Assembly: GCF_000733775.1 (NCBI RefSeq)
Contig: NZ_JPOE01000002.1
Coordinates: 1,860,001 to 1,924,000 of the forward strand
DNA: 64,000 nucleotides
Direction: 5' to 3'
Source: Thiomonas sp. FB-Cd
GTDB lineage: Bacteria > Pseudomonadota > Gammaproteobacteria > Burkholderiales > Burkholderiaceae_C
The notes under the pieces are model-generated. The model was not told the origin of the DNA. It saw only the letters and a list, made by a program, of their open reading frames with translations, and made no database searches. Shown one piece after another: positions 1-8,016 of the stretch. Within the stretch, counting starts at the first letter, position 1; each line of letters begins with the position of its first letter. Both the position numbers and the translations under genes were made by a program.

Positions 1-368
1 GTGACCCCTATGCGGCGCTGCGCATGCGCGAAGTGGACTACAAGAACCAGATTGGCACCGGGGCCGGTGCCGCCGACTCAGCGGGCGTGAAGGAAGAACT
101 GCGCAAACAGGAGGAGGCGCGCCGCCTGCTCGAGGCGCAAATCGAGAAGGACCCGGACAAGTTCCCCAAACTGCCCGAGTACGGCAGCAAACAGGACTGG
201 CAGTTGGAACAAGCCTTGAACTACCTGCAGGGCAAACCGGTGGCAACCGCCAAGCTCGTGGCCGAAGCAACGGAGAAGACTGGCAAGGCTGCCACGAGCA
301 GTTCCGCTGCGGCTTCACCAGCCAAACCGCCTGCCGCCACCTCCACAACAAAACCCACCGTCAAATAA
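1..368 (+). CDS. C-terminal tail of an S41-family carboxyl-terminal processing protease (partial)
   Basis: The reading frame is open from base 3 with no start in the window, so this is the 3' end of a longer gene. It begins DPYAALRMREVDYKNQI and continues with a charged stretch (EELRKQEEARRLLEAQIEKD, then DWQLEQALNYLQGKP) and an Ala/Ser/Thr/Pro-rich low-complexity end. The DWQLEQAL..L motif is typical of the region following the PDZ and serine/lysine protease core of CtpA/Prc proteins in Burkholderiales, which cleave C-termini of periplasmic substrates. The catalytic part lies outside the window, so the assignment rests on the tail and on the MoeB/ThiF-like gene that follows, a common neighbour in this order. 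Confidence 0.65.
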   Translation, partial: DPYAALRMREVDYKNQIGTGAGAADSAGVKEELRKQEEARRLLEAQIEKDPDKFPKLPEYGSKQDWQLEQALNYLQGKPVATAKLVAEATEKTGKAATSSSAAASPAKPPAATSTTKPTVK

Positions 369-478
369 GAAAAGAAGCGAAAGACGAATTGGCCTTTCCC
401 TGTGTCGCGGGGACTGGTGCAAGCTCCGTACGGCGCCGCCGTGTGCACAAGCCGGTGGATGGCTGGATAGCTGACCGC

Positions 479-1306
479 ATGAACGATTTCGATCTGTTGC
501 GTTACTCGCGCCACATCCTGCTCGATGACATCGGTGTCGAGGGGCAGGAGCGGATCGCTGCGAGCCACGCGCTCGTCATCGGAGCAGGTGGGCTGGGCTC
601 CCCGGTCGTGCTGTACTTGGCAAGTTCAGGTGTTGGGCGCATCACCCTCGTGGACGACGACACCGTCGATCTCACGAATCTGCAGCGCCAGATCGCACAC
701 ACGATGGCGCGCGTGGGTGAACCCAAGGTGGAATCGGCCCGCGCCGCCATGCATGCCATCAACCCGCACGCCCGGGTCGACGTTGTGTCAGCGCGCGCCG
801 ATGCCGCCTTGCTGGCCAATCTGGTCGCGCACGCCACCGTGGCGATCGATTGCAGTGACAACTTCGCCACTCGCCACGCCCTCAACGCCGCTTGCGTGCA
901 CCAGGGGATTCCGCTCGTCAGCGGCGCGGCGATCCGGTTCGATGGCCAAGTCAGTGTGTTCGATGCACGTTCCTCCCCCCATGGTGAGCGCGGCCCCTGT
1001 TACGCCTGCCTTTTTCCGCCTGATGCGGCGGTCGAAGAAGTCCGGTGTGCGGTGATGGGCGTATTCGCGCCCTTGGTGGGCATCATCGGTAGCTTGCAGG
1101 CGGCCGAAGCACTCAAGCTCATAGCGGGTGCAGGTCAAAGTCTGGCCGGGCGACTCATGCTTGTCGATGCGCTGGATATGGACATTCAAACCATTGGCAT
1201 CGCCCGAAACCCGCAGTGCCCTGTCTGCGGGGACGCTGCGACCTCCGCACCGCCCGGCGGGCCGGCTTCAGGTTCCAGCGATCCCCGTCCCGCAGCTCGG
1301 GACTAG
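479..1306 (+). CDS. moeB: MoeB/ThiF/HesA-family E1-like adenylyltransferase
   Basis: This 275-aa protein belongs to the ThiF/MoeB family, which adenylates the C-terminal Gly-Gly of MoaD or ThiS-like sulfur carriers for molybdopterin or thiamine synthesis in the cytoplasm. It shows the Rossmann ATP site VIGAGGLGSPV, the acidic DDDTVDLTNLQRQ stretch, and two Cys pairs (CYAC and CPVC near the C-terminus) expected to bind structural zinc. A conserved Cys lies in EVRCAVMGVFAP. I chose the ATG at 479 because the homologous N-terminus starts MNDFDLLRYSRHILL; an upstream in-frame extension from 389 has no family similarity. MoeB and ThiF cannot be separated confidently from sequence alone. Confidence 0.88.
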   Translation: MNDFDLLRYSRHILLDDIGVEGQERIAASHALVIGAGGLGSPVVLYLASSGVGRITLVDDDTVDLTNLQRQIAHTMARVGEPKVESARAAMHAINPHARVDVVSARADAALLANLVAHATVAIDCSDNFATRHALNAACVHQGIPLVSGAAIRFDGQVSVFDARSSPHGERGPCYACLFPPDAAVEEVRCAVMGVFAPLVGIIGSLQAAEALKLIAGAGQSLAGRLMLVDALDMDIQTIGIARNPQCPVCGDAATSAPPGGPASGSSDPRPAARD

Positions 1307-1323
1307 CCCCGCAGCGGCGGAAT

Positions 1324-2100
1324 TCAAACTTCGCGCACCATCCACCCGGCCATCGCTGCCGCCAGGCGCCTTGGCGTGAAACGCACGCCAAGGGCCATGA
1401 TGCGGTTGATCTGGCCATGAACGGCAATGCGCTGGCCGCGCTCCATTGCCGCCACGCCGTATTGCGCCACATCCCTGGCCTTGGCGAGACGGCCCTTGAA
1501 CAAGGCCGAATGCTCGGCTCGGGCACTGGACATAAAGCCCGTGTCCGTCGCGCCAGGACAAAGAACCGTGACAGTGATGCCCAAAGGCCGCAGTTCCACA
1601 TCCAGCGCCTCACTCAGCGACAGCACATAGGCTTTGCTGGCGAAGTACACGGCCATGCCCGGCCCTGGCTGGAAGGCCGCAGTACTCGCCACGTTCAAAA
1701 TGCGTCCCCCGCCATGCTTCAACATTGCGGGCAGCAGCAAAGCGGTCAATCGGGTGAGCGCGCCGACGTTGAGATCGACCATGGCTTGGATGCGCACGGG
1801 ATCGACATCGGCGAAACGCCCGTACACACCCATCCCGGCGTTGTTCACCAGCACACTCGGTTGCACACCGGCTTCAGCGACAAAACGCACCAGCGCATCG
1901 ACACCGCCCGGCACGCCGAGATCCAGCGCGACAGTCAAACAGTGCGCCCCGTGCTCCCCTTCTAACGCCTGCGCCAGTCGCTCGAGAGCGTCTTCGTCCC
2001 GCGCTGTCAATACCAGCGCATAGCCCTTCTCGGCCAGTACGCGCGCAATTTCCAGACCGATGCCGCCCGACGCGCCCGTAATGAGTGCCCATTTTTTCAT
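1324..2100 (-). CDS. SDR-family short-chain dehydrogenase/reductase
   Basis: This is a classical short-chain dehydrogenase/reductase of 258 aa, a cytoplasmic NAD(P)H-dependent enzyme. The N-terminal dinucleotide site reads TGASGGIG, followed by NNAGMG, and the catalytic Ser and Tyr-x3-Lys are visible as NVASTAAF and YFASK. The C-terminal half (VLCPGATDTGF) resembles the DltE/YqjQ-like subgroup that acts on ketones or fatty acyl derivatives, but the substrate is unknown. Start chosen at 2100, where MKKWALITG begins the fold and a GGAGAA ribosome-binding site lies just upstream. The gene is convergent with the moeB-like gene, with only about 17 bp between the two stops. Confidence 0.85.
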   Translation of the reverse strand: MKKWALITGASGGIGLEIARVLAEKGYALVLTARDEDALERLAQALEGEHGAHCLTVALDLGVPGGVDALVRFVAEAGVQPSVLVNNAGMGVYGRFADVDPVRIQAMVDLNVGALTRLTALLLPAMLKHGGGRILNVASTAAFQPGPGMAVYFASKAYVLSLSEALDVELRPLGITVTVLCPGATDTGFMSSARAEHSALFKGRLAKARDVAQYGVAAMERGQRIAVHGQINRIMALGVRFTPRRLAAAMAGWMVREV

Positions 2101-2225
2101 CAAGTTCTCCGCGAGATGCCGACCTTCAGCCATGGGAAGGCAGGATACCGCCTTGCGAGGCTCCGGGCGTCGCCCGGTCCTGCGGACCTGATCTGCGACC
2201 ACCCACCAGAGCGCCTATCACGGTC

Positions 2226-3448
2226 GTGGACGCGACTGCACTGCGAGCTATACAACGTGGCGCGCTGGAAGATCGCATCGACGCCTGGCGCAAGGCCAAG
2301 AAGCGATCAGTTACTACGACCAGCAAAACGCGCTGCCACAGATCAAGGCTTATCGGCCCGAGTTCGTGGAGCTCGGCGGTCATGCCTTGCAGCAGACGCT
2401 GCGGCGGCTGGATCGCGCATTCCAGTCGTTCTTTCGCCGGGTCAAGGCTGGGCAGACGCCCGGCTTCCCGCGGTTCAAATCCGCGAAGCGATTCTCGGGC
2501 TTTGCCTATCCCGATCCGGCGGGGTGGAAGCTGATGCAGCATGGCGGCCGTGGTGCCACGCTTCGGTTGGGCAGTGGCGATGCCGCCCTGTCCATCCGGG
2601 CACGCGGGCGGCACCGCTTCGGGGCGGAGGCAAAGCCCAACGACATCACGATCATGCGCAGGAACGGGCAGTCGTTTGTGTCGGTGACGCTCCGCGTGCC
2701 AGAGTCGGCATGCGTGCGGCAGCGCACTGCCGACATGCGCCGCGGGATGGATTTCGGCATCACCGACTGGGCCGCGTTCGACGACGGACGGACCATCGAC
2801 AACCCGCGCTGGGTGCGCGTCGATCGACCGAAGCTGGCGGCGCTGCAGCGGCAGCGCGCCAGGAAGCGCAAAGGATCCGTGCGGCACAAGCGGCTTGGCC
2901 ATGACATCGCGCGGCTGCACGACCGGATTGCCAATCTGCGCCGGGACTTCGTGCACAAGAAAACCAGGTGCATGGTCCAGTCCTGCGCCGTCCTGGCGAC
3001 TGAGCAACTGGCCCCGAAGACCATGAGCCGCAGCGCACGCGGCACGGTGGAGACACCGGGCCGTCCCGTGCGGCAAAAGGCCGGACTCAACCGGGAGATC
3101 CTCTCGGCGGGATTCGGCATGGCGCATCCGATGCTGGCGTACAAAGCGGAAGAAGCTGGTACGCGACTGCATCTGAGCAACACGCGCCAGCTCAAACCGT
3201 CGCAGCGCTGCTCGGCGTGTTGGGAGATCGTGCCCAAGACGCTGAGCCAAGGCATGCACATCTGCCCGCCCTGCGGGCACGTCATGCCGCGCGACCGCAA
3301 CAGCGCAATGGTGGTTCTCATCGACCCGCACAACACGCAGGACACGCCTGGGACGGGCTTGGCGGCGAGACCCAAACCTCTGCCACGGCAACGTGGCAAG
3401 TCCAGGTCGGTGACCCGCGAAACCCCCGCTACAACGCCATGCGTTTAG
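2226..3448 (+). pseudogene. tnpB: tnpB pseudogene (RNA-guided endonuclease TnpB), N-terminus missing and two frameshifts
   Basis: Aligned with the intact 429-aa copy in this window, the N-terminal ~22 residues are absent. The frame then shifts twice: a 2-bp net insertion near 2258-2265 and a 1-bp deletion near 2303. From 2366 the remaining frame is open for 360 codons and retains the RuvC residues (Asp in MDFGITDW, Glu in ATEQLAPKTM, Asp in PRDRNSAM) and the zinc-finger Cys pairs (CSAC, CPPC). A start at 2366 would make a protein lacking the N-terminal recognition region. It is best treated as a broken gene. Confidence 0.85.
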
Positions 3449-3464
3449 CGGCGGGAGAGTTCAT
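2226..3464 (+). mobile_element. Decayed TnpB element (IS200/IS605-superfamily, IS1341-like), left end lost
   Basis: This segment is a close relative of the intact TnpB element at 51707-53149. Similarity starts abruptly near 2226 inside codon ~23 of tnpB, so the left end and the first codons are gone. The right end is retained: the terminal sequence GGCGGGAGAGTTCAT at 3450-3464 matches the right ends at 51707-51721 and 12326-12340 (both on the opposite strand). Just beyond it lies the CAAT target of the IS5-family insertion, so the two mobile elements abut. No TnpA transposase is present. Confidence 0.8.
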
Positions 3465-3468
3465 CAAT
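3465..3468. repeat. Target-site duplication CAAT, left copy (partner at 4969-4972)
   Basis: The four bases CAAT immediately outside the left inverted repeat of the IS5-family element are repeated at 4969-4972 outside the right inverted repeat. A 4-bp duplication is the expected size for several IS5-family subgroups. The left copy directly follows the right end of the TnpB element. Confidence 0.75.
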
Positions 3469-3485
3469 AGTCGGCGCTGAACAAT
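3469..3485 (+). repeat. IS5-family left terminal inverted repeat
   Basis: AGTCGGCGCTGAACAAT; it pairs with 4952-4968 with one mismatch. The transposase stop codon lies only 8 bp further in. Confidence 0.75.
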
Positions 3486-3492
3486 GGCGTTT

Positions 3493-4842
3493 TCAGCTGA
3501 CCGAGCCCACGGGGATAGATCCTGGCGGCGCGTTCGCCGCCAGCCATGCGTGTACGGCGTCGGCAATGCGGGCGCAAAGAAGCCTCAGCTTCTTCAGCAG
3601 CAGACGGATGTTGTGGCCGGCGCCGCACATCACGGCATGCAAGGCATCTCCGAGTGCGCCTTTGAGCGGATTGCGGGCGAGTCGGCCGTCGGATTTCATG
3701 TGGCCGATGGCGGGTTCGATTGCGCTGCGCCGCTTGACCATTGCGTGCAGCGTTCGTGTGAGACCGCGTTTCTGGCCTGAGCGCAAGATGCGCACGCCGT
3801 CGACCTTCACCCCCTGGTAGCCTTTGTCGACAATGGCGATCTTCGGCTTGGCGTCGGCCAGGATCTCCACTTGTTCCAGGGTTTCAGCCAGCGTGTGGCC
3901 ATCCCAAGGGTTGCCCGGCATCGAGCGCATGCCCACGACCAGGCCCTCCTTGAGCGTGGTGGCGATCGTGACCTTCACGCCGAACTCGTAGGGCGTCCTG
4001 GCCTTGCCTTTCGAGATGCACTCGACCTCGGGGGCATGCAGCGCGTACAGCTTGTTCTTGTCCTTGGTCTTCTGCGTCAGAATGCGCCCGGCACGCTGCA
4101 GCAGATCCTGGGCTTTGTCCCGCTGGGCTTCGGGCAGCGCGTGCAGCTTGTGCCCGACCTCGCGGTGCACCCGCCCGACGCGGCTGCGCAGGGTACGCAA
4201 GGCCTTCTTCATCCGTTTGAACTGTTTGGCGTGCGCGTAGCGCCCGATCTGCGCCGCCAGGCGTGGGGCCTCGCGGTTGTAGTTCTGGCGAAGCTCGATG
4301 CCGCCTTCGTCGGCCAGCCTGACCAGATGCTGGCGGCTCCGCTCCAGCAGCCGGCTGTCGGTCGGATGGGCAATGGCCTTGGGCATCACGGTCGTGTCCA
4401 CGATGACGCGCTCTACGCTCGTCTTGCTGATCATCCCGGCCTTGCGCGCCGCCTCGATCGTCAGCGCCAGCAGCGTCTCAACGCCGGCCTCGCCAATGCG
4501 CTTTCTCCAGCGCGTCAGGCTCGAGGGATCCACGGGCGCTTCGGTCTGCAGGTACGTCTCCCCCGTGAAGAACTGCCAGTAGGGGTTCTCCACCCAGGTG
4601 TTCACCACCGCGTCATCGGAGGCGTCAAACGCGTGCTGCAGGTACAGCAGCCCCGCCACCAGCCGGGGAGACAGCGCCGGGCGGCCACGGCCCGAGTTGA
4701 AGTGCCCGGCAAACGTGCGATGGATCTCGTCCCAGTCGATCAAACCGGCCAGGCGCACCAGCGGATGCTTCATGTTGATTTGTTCATCCAACCGCGCCCG
4801 GAACAGATCCGGCGGCGGCGACTGCGGGGAATGCGGACCCAT
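3493..4842 (-). CDS. IS5-family DDE transposase
   Basis: This full-length 449-aa transposase carries the N-terminal DUF772-type domain (begins MGPHSPQSPPPDLFRARLDE, with GRPALSPRLVAGLLYLQHAF around residues 53-72) and a DDE catalytic domain. The first Asp lies in VIVDTTVMPKA (near residue 149), the second in KIAIVDKGYQG, and the Glu in SAIEPAIGHMKSDGRL. It catalyses cut-and-paste movement of the 1500-bp element that encloses it. The frame is intact, so the element may still be active. Confidence 0.9.
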   Translation of the reverse strand: MGPHSPQSPPPDLFRARLDEQINMKHPLVRLAGLIDWDEIHRTFAGHFNSGRGRPALSPRLVAGLLYLQHAFDASDDAVVNTWVENPYWQFFTGETYLQTEAPVDPSSLTRWRKRIGEAGVETLLALTIEAARKAGMISKTSVERVIVDTTVMPKAIAHPTDSRLLERSRQHLVRLADEGGIELRQNYNREAPRLAAQIGRYAHAKQFKRMKKALRTLRSRVGRVHREVGHKLHALPEAQRDKAQDLLQRAGRILTQKTKDKNKLYALHAPEVECISKGKARTPYEFGVKVTIATTLKEGLVVGMRSMPGNPWDGHTLAETLEQVEILADAKPKIAIVDKGYQGVKVDGVRILRSGQKRGLTRTLHAMVKRRSAIEPAIGHMKSDGRLARNPLKGALGDALHAVMCGAGHNIRLLLKKLRLLCARIADAVHAWLAANAPPGSIPVGSVS

Positions 4843-4951
4843 GCACCAAACCTCGTCGAAATTTGCAGGAAATCTCGGTGTTTAACGCTCCAGCCTGCAA
4901 TTCCGATCACCAGCCTCACCATCTTTTACAAACAAAATCAAGGCCTTGAAG

Positions 4952-4968
4952 ATTGTTCAACGCCGACT
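4952..4968 (-). repeat. IS5-family right terminal inverted repeat
   Basis: On the minus strand it reads AGTCGGCGTTGAACAAT, matching the left end at 16 of 17 positions. About 110 bp of leader separate it from the transposase start. Confidence 0.75.
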
Positions 4969-4972
4969 CAAT

Positions 4973-5297
4973 AAGAGCATATTGCCGAGTTCCGAGGTGT
5001 GGGGATGGCTGCATTTGACTCGGGAATATGTAGTCGGCGCCTCGTAGCCCGGACAGCCTATGTCTTGTGATCGGCCAGAATGACACAGCCGGTCACGTGC
5101 TCGGCCTCTCCAATTTCACCAAGCATTACATCAAGAGCTCGCCACAATCGAGACCGGATTATGAGAGAGCCAAGCCTGCCCGTTGATGCGCAGTCTTGGC
5201 CTTCTCGGTTGCATCACATCTCAAAAACGGTACTAATACAGATCAGACAAATAACCGAAAGAAAGGACATGGTTGGATTGGCCAAGCACCGGAGCGT
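4973..5297. other. Intergenic stretch, no gene seen
   Basis: This 325-bp segment lies between the IS5-family element and the stop of the lipoprotein gene. It is visibly richer in A+T than its surroundings. Short open frames cross it but none has a ribosome-binding site with a recognisable product. It is probably pre-existing flank of the insertion site. Confidence 0.5.
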
Positions 5298-6383
5298 TCA
5301 ATGCGTGATGCCGAAAGCAAAATAACCAGGTCCGCTGGTGAAGTTGTTGTTGGTATTGCTAGCGTCAACCCACAGACCGCCTGGAGACGCCAGCAAATAG
5401 TCGATGGTTACGCCATCGGCCGCGGTCGCACTGGCCAAGCCCTGCACTGGATTATCTGCATTAATCGCTACAGATTTACCACTAGGAACAGCTGTCAGCA
5501 TATTGCTTCCAAGGTTAAATAATGCAGCGGTGTCGTCGGTGCTGTTGCTGACATAAGTTCCGGTGAGAGGGGACCATGGGCTTTGTGGCGTGCCGAAATG
5601 CAGGCCTTGTACCAGGCCGCTACCGGTGTCGTGCTCGCCGTTAACCAAGATATAGGCCCCGCCATCATTGACGATGAAAGTGTCCCCGCGCACCAGTCCT
5701 GCAGAAGAAAAAGCAAACTCATAGTTGTTCCCCGAAACCGGCGCGTAGGTCCCGCTGGCGGTTGGCGTGGTACAGCTCGGGGAGTTTTTGCACATACTCC
5801 AGTTGCCTGTGCCGTCGATGGTGGTCGTGACGTACGACGATCGGGTCTGGCCACCGTTAGTGCTATCCGCCTGGTAGCGTAGGAGCACATAGGTGCCGGC
5901 AAGTGACGAGATGGTTGTGTTGGGTACAAGTGCGCTCTGTGCCATCAAAATCACCGGCTCGTCGACGCCGTTGACGATGGCATGCGAGATGCCCAAAACC
6001 CCGTTGCTTTGCATCGCGGTACGCATCGAATTGTTCGTAGAACCGGCGTCCATGCACACACCCGGATGGCTCGGGTCGGCGACAAGGCTCAAGGTACCGC
6101 TCAGCGCGTTGTTCTGGAAGCTAGACGCGTAGCTCGAGTAAACCAGTTGCGAGCCGCCTTGCGTAAATTGTGCGCTGCCAATCTGCCCAGTCAATGAAAC
6201 CGCCACCAAGGGACTCGTCTGACTCATTGAGCAGGCTGCATAGGCAGATTGGGCTGTGCTGGTGCTGGTTGTGGCGGTGCTGCTGGTGCTGGTGCTGGTG
6301 GTGGTGGTGCCACCTCCACCACCGCCGCAAGCTGAAAGGGCTAGCGCGGCGAAAACGAGTCCTGCAAGTAATTTTTTATTCAT
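5298..6383 (-). CDS. Uncharacterised lipoprotein with Gly-rich and Thr/Ser-rich N-terminus
   Basis: I do not recognise the family of this 361-aa protein. The N-terminus MNKKLLAGLVFAALALSAC is a clear lipoprotein signal peptide with lipobox LSAC, so the mature protein is predicted to be a membrane-anchored periplasmic or surface lipoprotein. A GGGGGG run and a Thr/Ser linker of about 20 residues follow, then a beta-rich, Asn/Ser/Thr/Gly-rich body with repeated phrases such as LAGTYVLLR, SGTYAPVSG and LTGTYVSN that may be internal repeats of one beta unit. No catalytic motif is visible. It stands alone, flanked by an IS element and an empty 520-bp region, consistent with an accessory gene. Confidence 0.75.
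   Translation of the reverse strand: MNKKLLAGLVFAALALSACGGGGGGTTTTSTSTSSTATTSTSTAQSAYAACSMSQTSPLVAVSLTGQIGSAQFTQGGSQLVYSSYASSFQNNALSGTLSLVADPSHPGVCMDAGSTNNSMRTAMQSNGVLGISHAIVNGVDEPVILMAQSALVPNTTISSLAGTYVLLRYQADSTNGGQTRSSYVTTTIDGTGNWSMCKNSPSCTTPTASGTYAPVSGNNYEFAFSSAGLVRGDTFIVNDGGAYILVNGEHDTGSGLVQGLHFGTPQSPWSPLTGTYVSNSTDDTAALFNLGSNMLTAVPSGKSVAINADNPVQGLASATAADGVTIDYLLASPGGLWVDASNTNNNFTSGPGYFAFGITH
6254..6312 (-). repeat. Trinucleotide-based low-complexity tract encoding the Thr/Ser linker
   Basis: The plus strand shows repeated GGTGCTGGT/GGTGGT units; in the gene this reads ACC, AGC and ACA codons. The unit is a multiple of three, so slippage would change linker length without a frameshift. 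Confidence 0.6.
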
Positions 6384-6903
6384 CGCATTTAAATTAATGT
6401 TGGATAAGGTAAAAAACCACGAGCGAAGCGACCCAGCGACGCTGGGTTGTCGCGGCAGCCTAAGACTAAACGTAACTGGTTGTATTAATTTGCTGGATTA
6501 AGTGCTCTGATAGGGCCTAACCCTCGTAAAGCTTATTGATATGCAGACATATTGGCGACTTCTCACCTCGCCGAATAGGATGATGTGTGGCGCGCATGCA
6601 ACAAATCGAGATAAGTCACTGATGACCGATGCCATCGGCTTGCGACCGCAGACCTTGTGGCGTGGCGTCGTGTCGCGCCAGCCCGTGGAGCCCCTTTGGC
6701 ATCTTCCCCGCGTTGCGCCAAAGCCGCCGCTGCAGTGCAACGTGCCTTGGCGTGCTGCGCACCCCACGTTCTTGGCACCGAAGACTGCGCTTCGCGATCG
6801 AGTGCCGGCAAACCGCTGCGTAAACGGTGCCATGGGGCGCGCCACCGCAAGGCGACCCGTGTCGCCGTCAATGTCTGCGCCCCTGCAGATGATGCATCGT
6901 CGA
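6384..6903. other. Intergenic region, no gene seen
   Basis: These 520 bp lie between the lipoprotein start and the LysR stop. A short perfect hairpin (arms ACCCAGC at 6431-6437 and GCTGGGT at 6441-6447, 3-nt loop) lies in the presumed leader of the lipoprotein gene. It has no T-tract. The open frames present lack ribosome-binding sites and similarity to known proteins. Confidence 0.45.
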
Positions 6904-7869
6904 TCAGGCTGCCACAGCAGGGGCAAATCCCCCCGCGAGGGCCGACCTCAGATGGTCCACCAGAAGCTGCACTGCGCGAGGCGTCGTGGGACTCCAGGGA
7001 CGAATCGCGTAAATTGATTCCCCGAAGAAACCCACGGGCCTCCACTCCGGCAGGATCAGACGCAAACGCCCCCGGCAGGCCGCGGTGTCAATACTGAAGT
7101 CGGGCACCAGCGCAATGCCCAACCCCGCGAGCACCGCCTCCCGCAGGACCTCGCTGGTGTTGGCGCGCAGCGGGCCCTGGACAGCCACCCGGACACGCTC
7201 GGTATCGGCGCCATCGTCACCTTGCCCTCCGCGTTCGAACATCCACGACGCCGCACCCGAGCGCAGATAGGTGAGGCACTCGTGCCCGCCGAGCTCAGAT
7301 GGGTGCATGGGCATGCCGCGGCGGCGCAAATAGGCACTGCTTGCCACCAACAGCGAACGCGAGCGACACAACTCCCACGCCACGTGGTTTTCGGGTGGCG
7401 CCGCCACATGTCGGATCGCCAGATCGAATCCTTCCTGCGGCAAATTGGTCAGCCGGTCCGACAGTTCAAGTTCAGCGCGAATGTCGGGATAGCGACGCAG
7501 GAACTGCAACAGGTGCGGCGTGACATGCTGCCGACCGAGCGCGACCGGTGCCGTGACGCGCACCAGACCTCGCGGAGCAGCCGCAAGGTCATGAACGGCC
7601 GACACACTGTGCGCAATCTGCGCAAAGGCCGGTGCCGTTTCGTCAACCAGTCGCTGGCCAGCATCGGTCAGGCGCAGCACGCGCGTGGTTCTGCGGACCA
7701 GGGGCACACCGATGCGGCGCTCAAGTTGAGCGAGTTGCTGGCTCACAGCTGCCTTGGACACGCCCAGGCGCTGCGCCGCCGCGGTCAGGCTGCCCGTGGC
7801 GGCGATCACACCTAACCAATGCACCTGCTGCCAAAGCGAATCGTCGCGCGGAGGAACGCTGTTGGTCAT
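6904..7869 (-). CDS. LysR-family transcriptional regulator
   Basis: This 321-aa protein is a LysR-type regulator with an N-terminal winged helix-turn-helix (GSLTAAAQRLGVSKAAVSQQ, then LERRIGVPLVRRTTR) and a C-terminal LysR substrate-binding domain (LVRVTAPVALGRQHVTP, EGFDLAIRH). It resembles the AaeR/DmlR-like subgroup common in proteobacteria. The start at 7869 (MTNSVPP) has AGGGAG upstream; a TTG start 18 bp further up is possible but less likely. It is transcribed away from the aldehyde dehydrogenase gene, the usual arrangement for a LysR regulator and its target, and a strong palindrome sits between them. The inducer is unknown. Confidence 0.9.
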   Translation of the reverse strand: MTNSVPPRDDSLWQQVHWLGVIAATGSLTAAAQRLGVSKAAVSQQLAQLERRIGVPLVRRTTRVLRLTDAGQRLVDETAPAFAQIAHSVSAVHDLAAAPRGLVRVTAPVALGRQHVTPHLLQFLRRYPDIRAELELSDRLTNLPQEGFDLAIRHVAAPPENHVAWELCRSRSLLVASSAYLRRRGMPMHPSELGGHECLTYLRSGAASWMFERGGQGDDGADTERVRVAVQGPLRANTSEVLREAVLAGLGIALVPDFSIDTAACRGRLRLILPEWRPVGFFGESIYAIRPWSPTTPRAVQLLVDHLRSALAGGFAPAVAA

Positions 7870-7913
7870 GGATGGGCTCCCTGGCAATGTCTGAGGTTAT
7901 GCAACCTGGTCTT

Positions 7914-7935
7914 ATTGTTCATCACAATGAACAAT
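7914..7935. promoter_or_regulatory. Perfect inverted repeat, probable LysR operator
   Basis: ATTGTTCAT at 7914-7922 and ATGAACAAT at 7927-7935 form a perfect 9-bp inverted repeat around a 4-bp spacer (CACA). The site lies in the 147-bp divergent region between the LysR gene and the aldehyde dehydrogenase gene, about 80 bp from the latter's start. It contains a T-N11-A motif typical of LysR sites. Confidence 0.65.
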
Positions 7936-8016
7936 GTCGTCAGGTAAATGCTCTATTCAAGCATCGGCGCAAGTCCTAGACTTCATGTCATTCGCAATTT
8001 GGACTTGGAGATTCGC

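Larger units (their letters stand above)
3469..4968 (-). mobile_element. Complete IS5-family insertion sequence, 1500 bp
   Basis: The element has one transposase gene bounded by imperfect terminal inverted repeats: 3469-3485 (AGTCGGCGCTGAACAAT) and 4952-4968, whose reverse complement differs at one position (C to T). Both ends are flanked by CAAT. The intact transposase, matching ends and intact target duplication point to a recent insertion. It landed exactly at the right end of the decayed TnpB element. Confidence 0.85.

Noticed and set aside
6431..6447. Hairpin ACCCAGC-GAC-GCTGGGT considered as a terminator
   Set aside because: It lies upstream of the lipoprotein start rather than after a gene, has no T-run, and is only 7 bp long.
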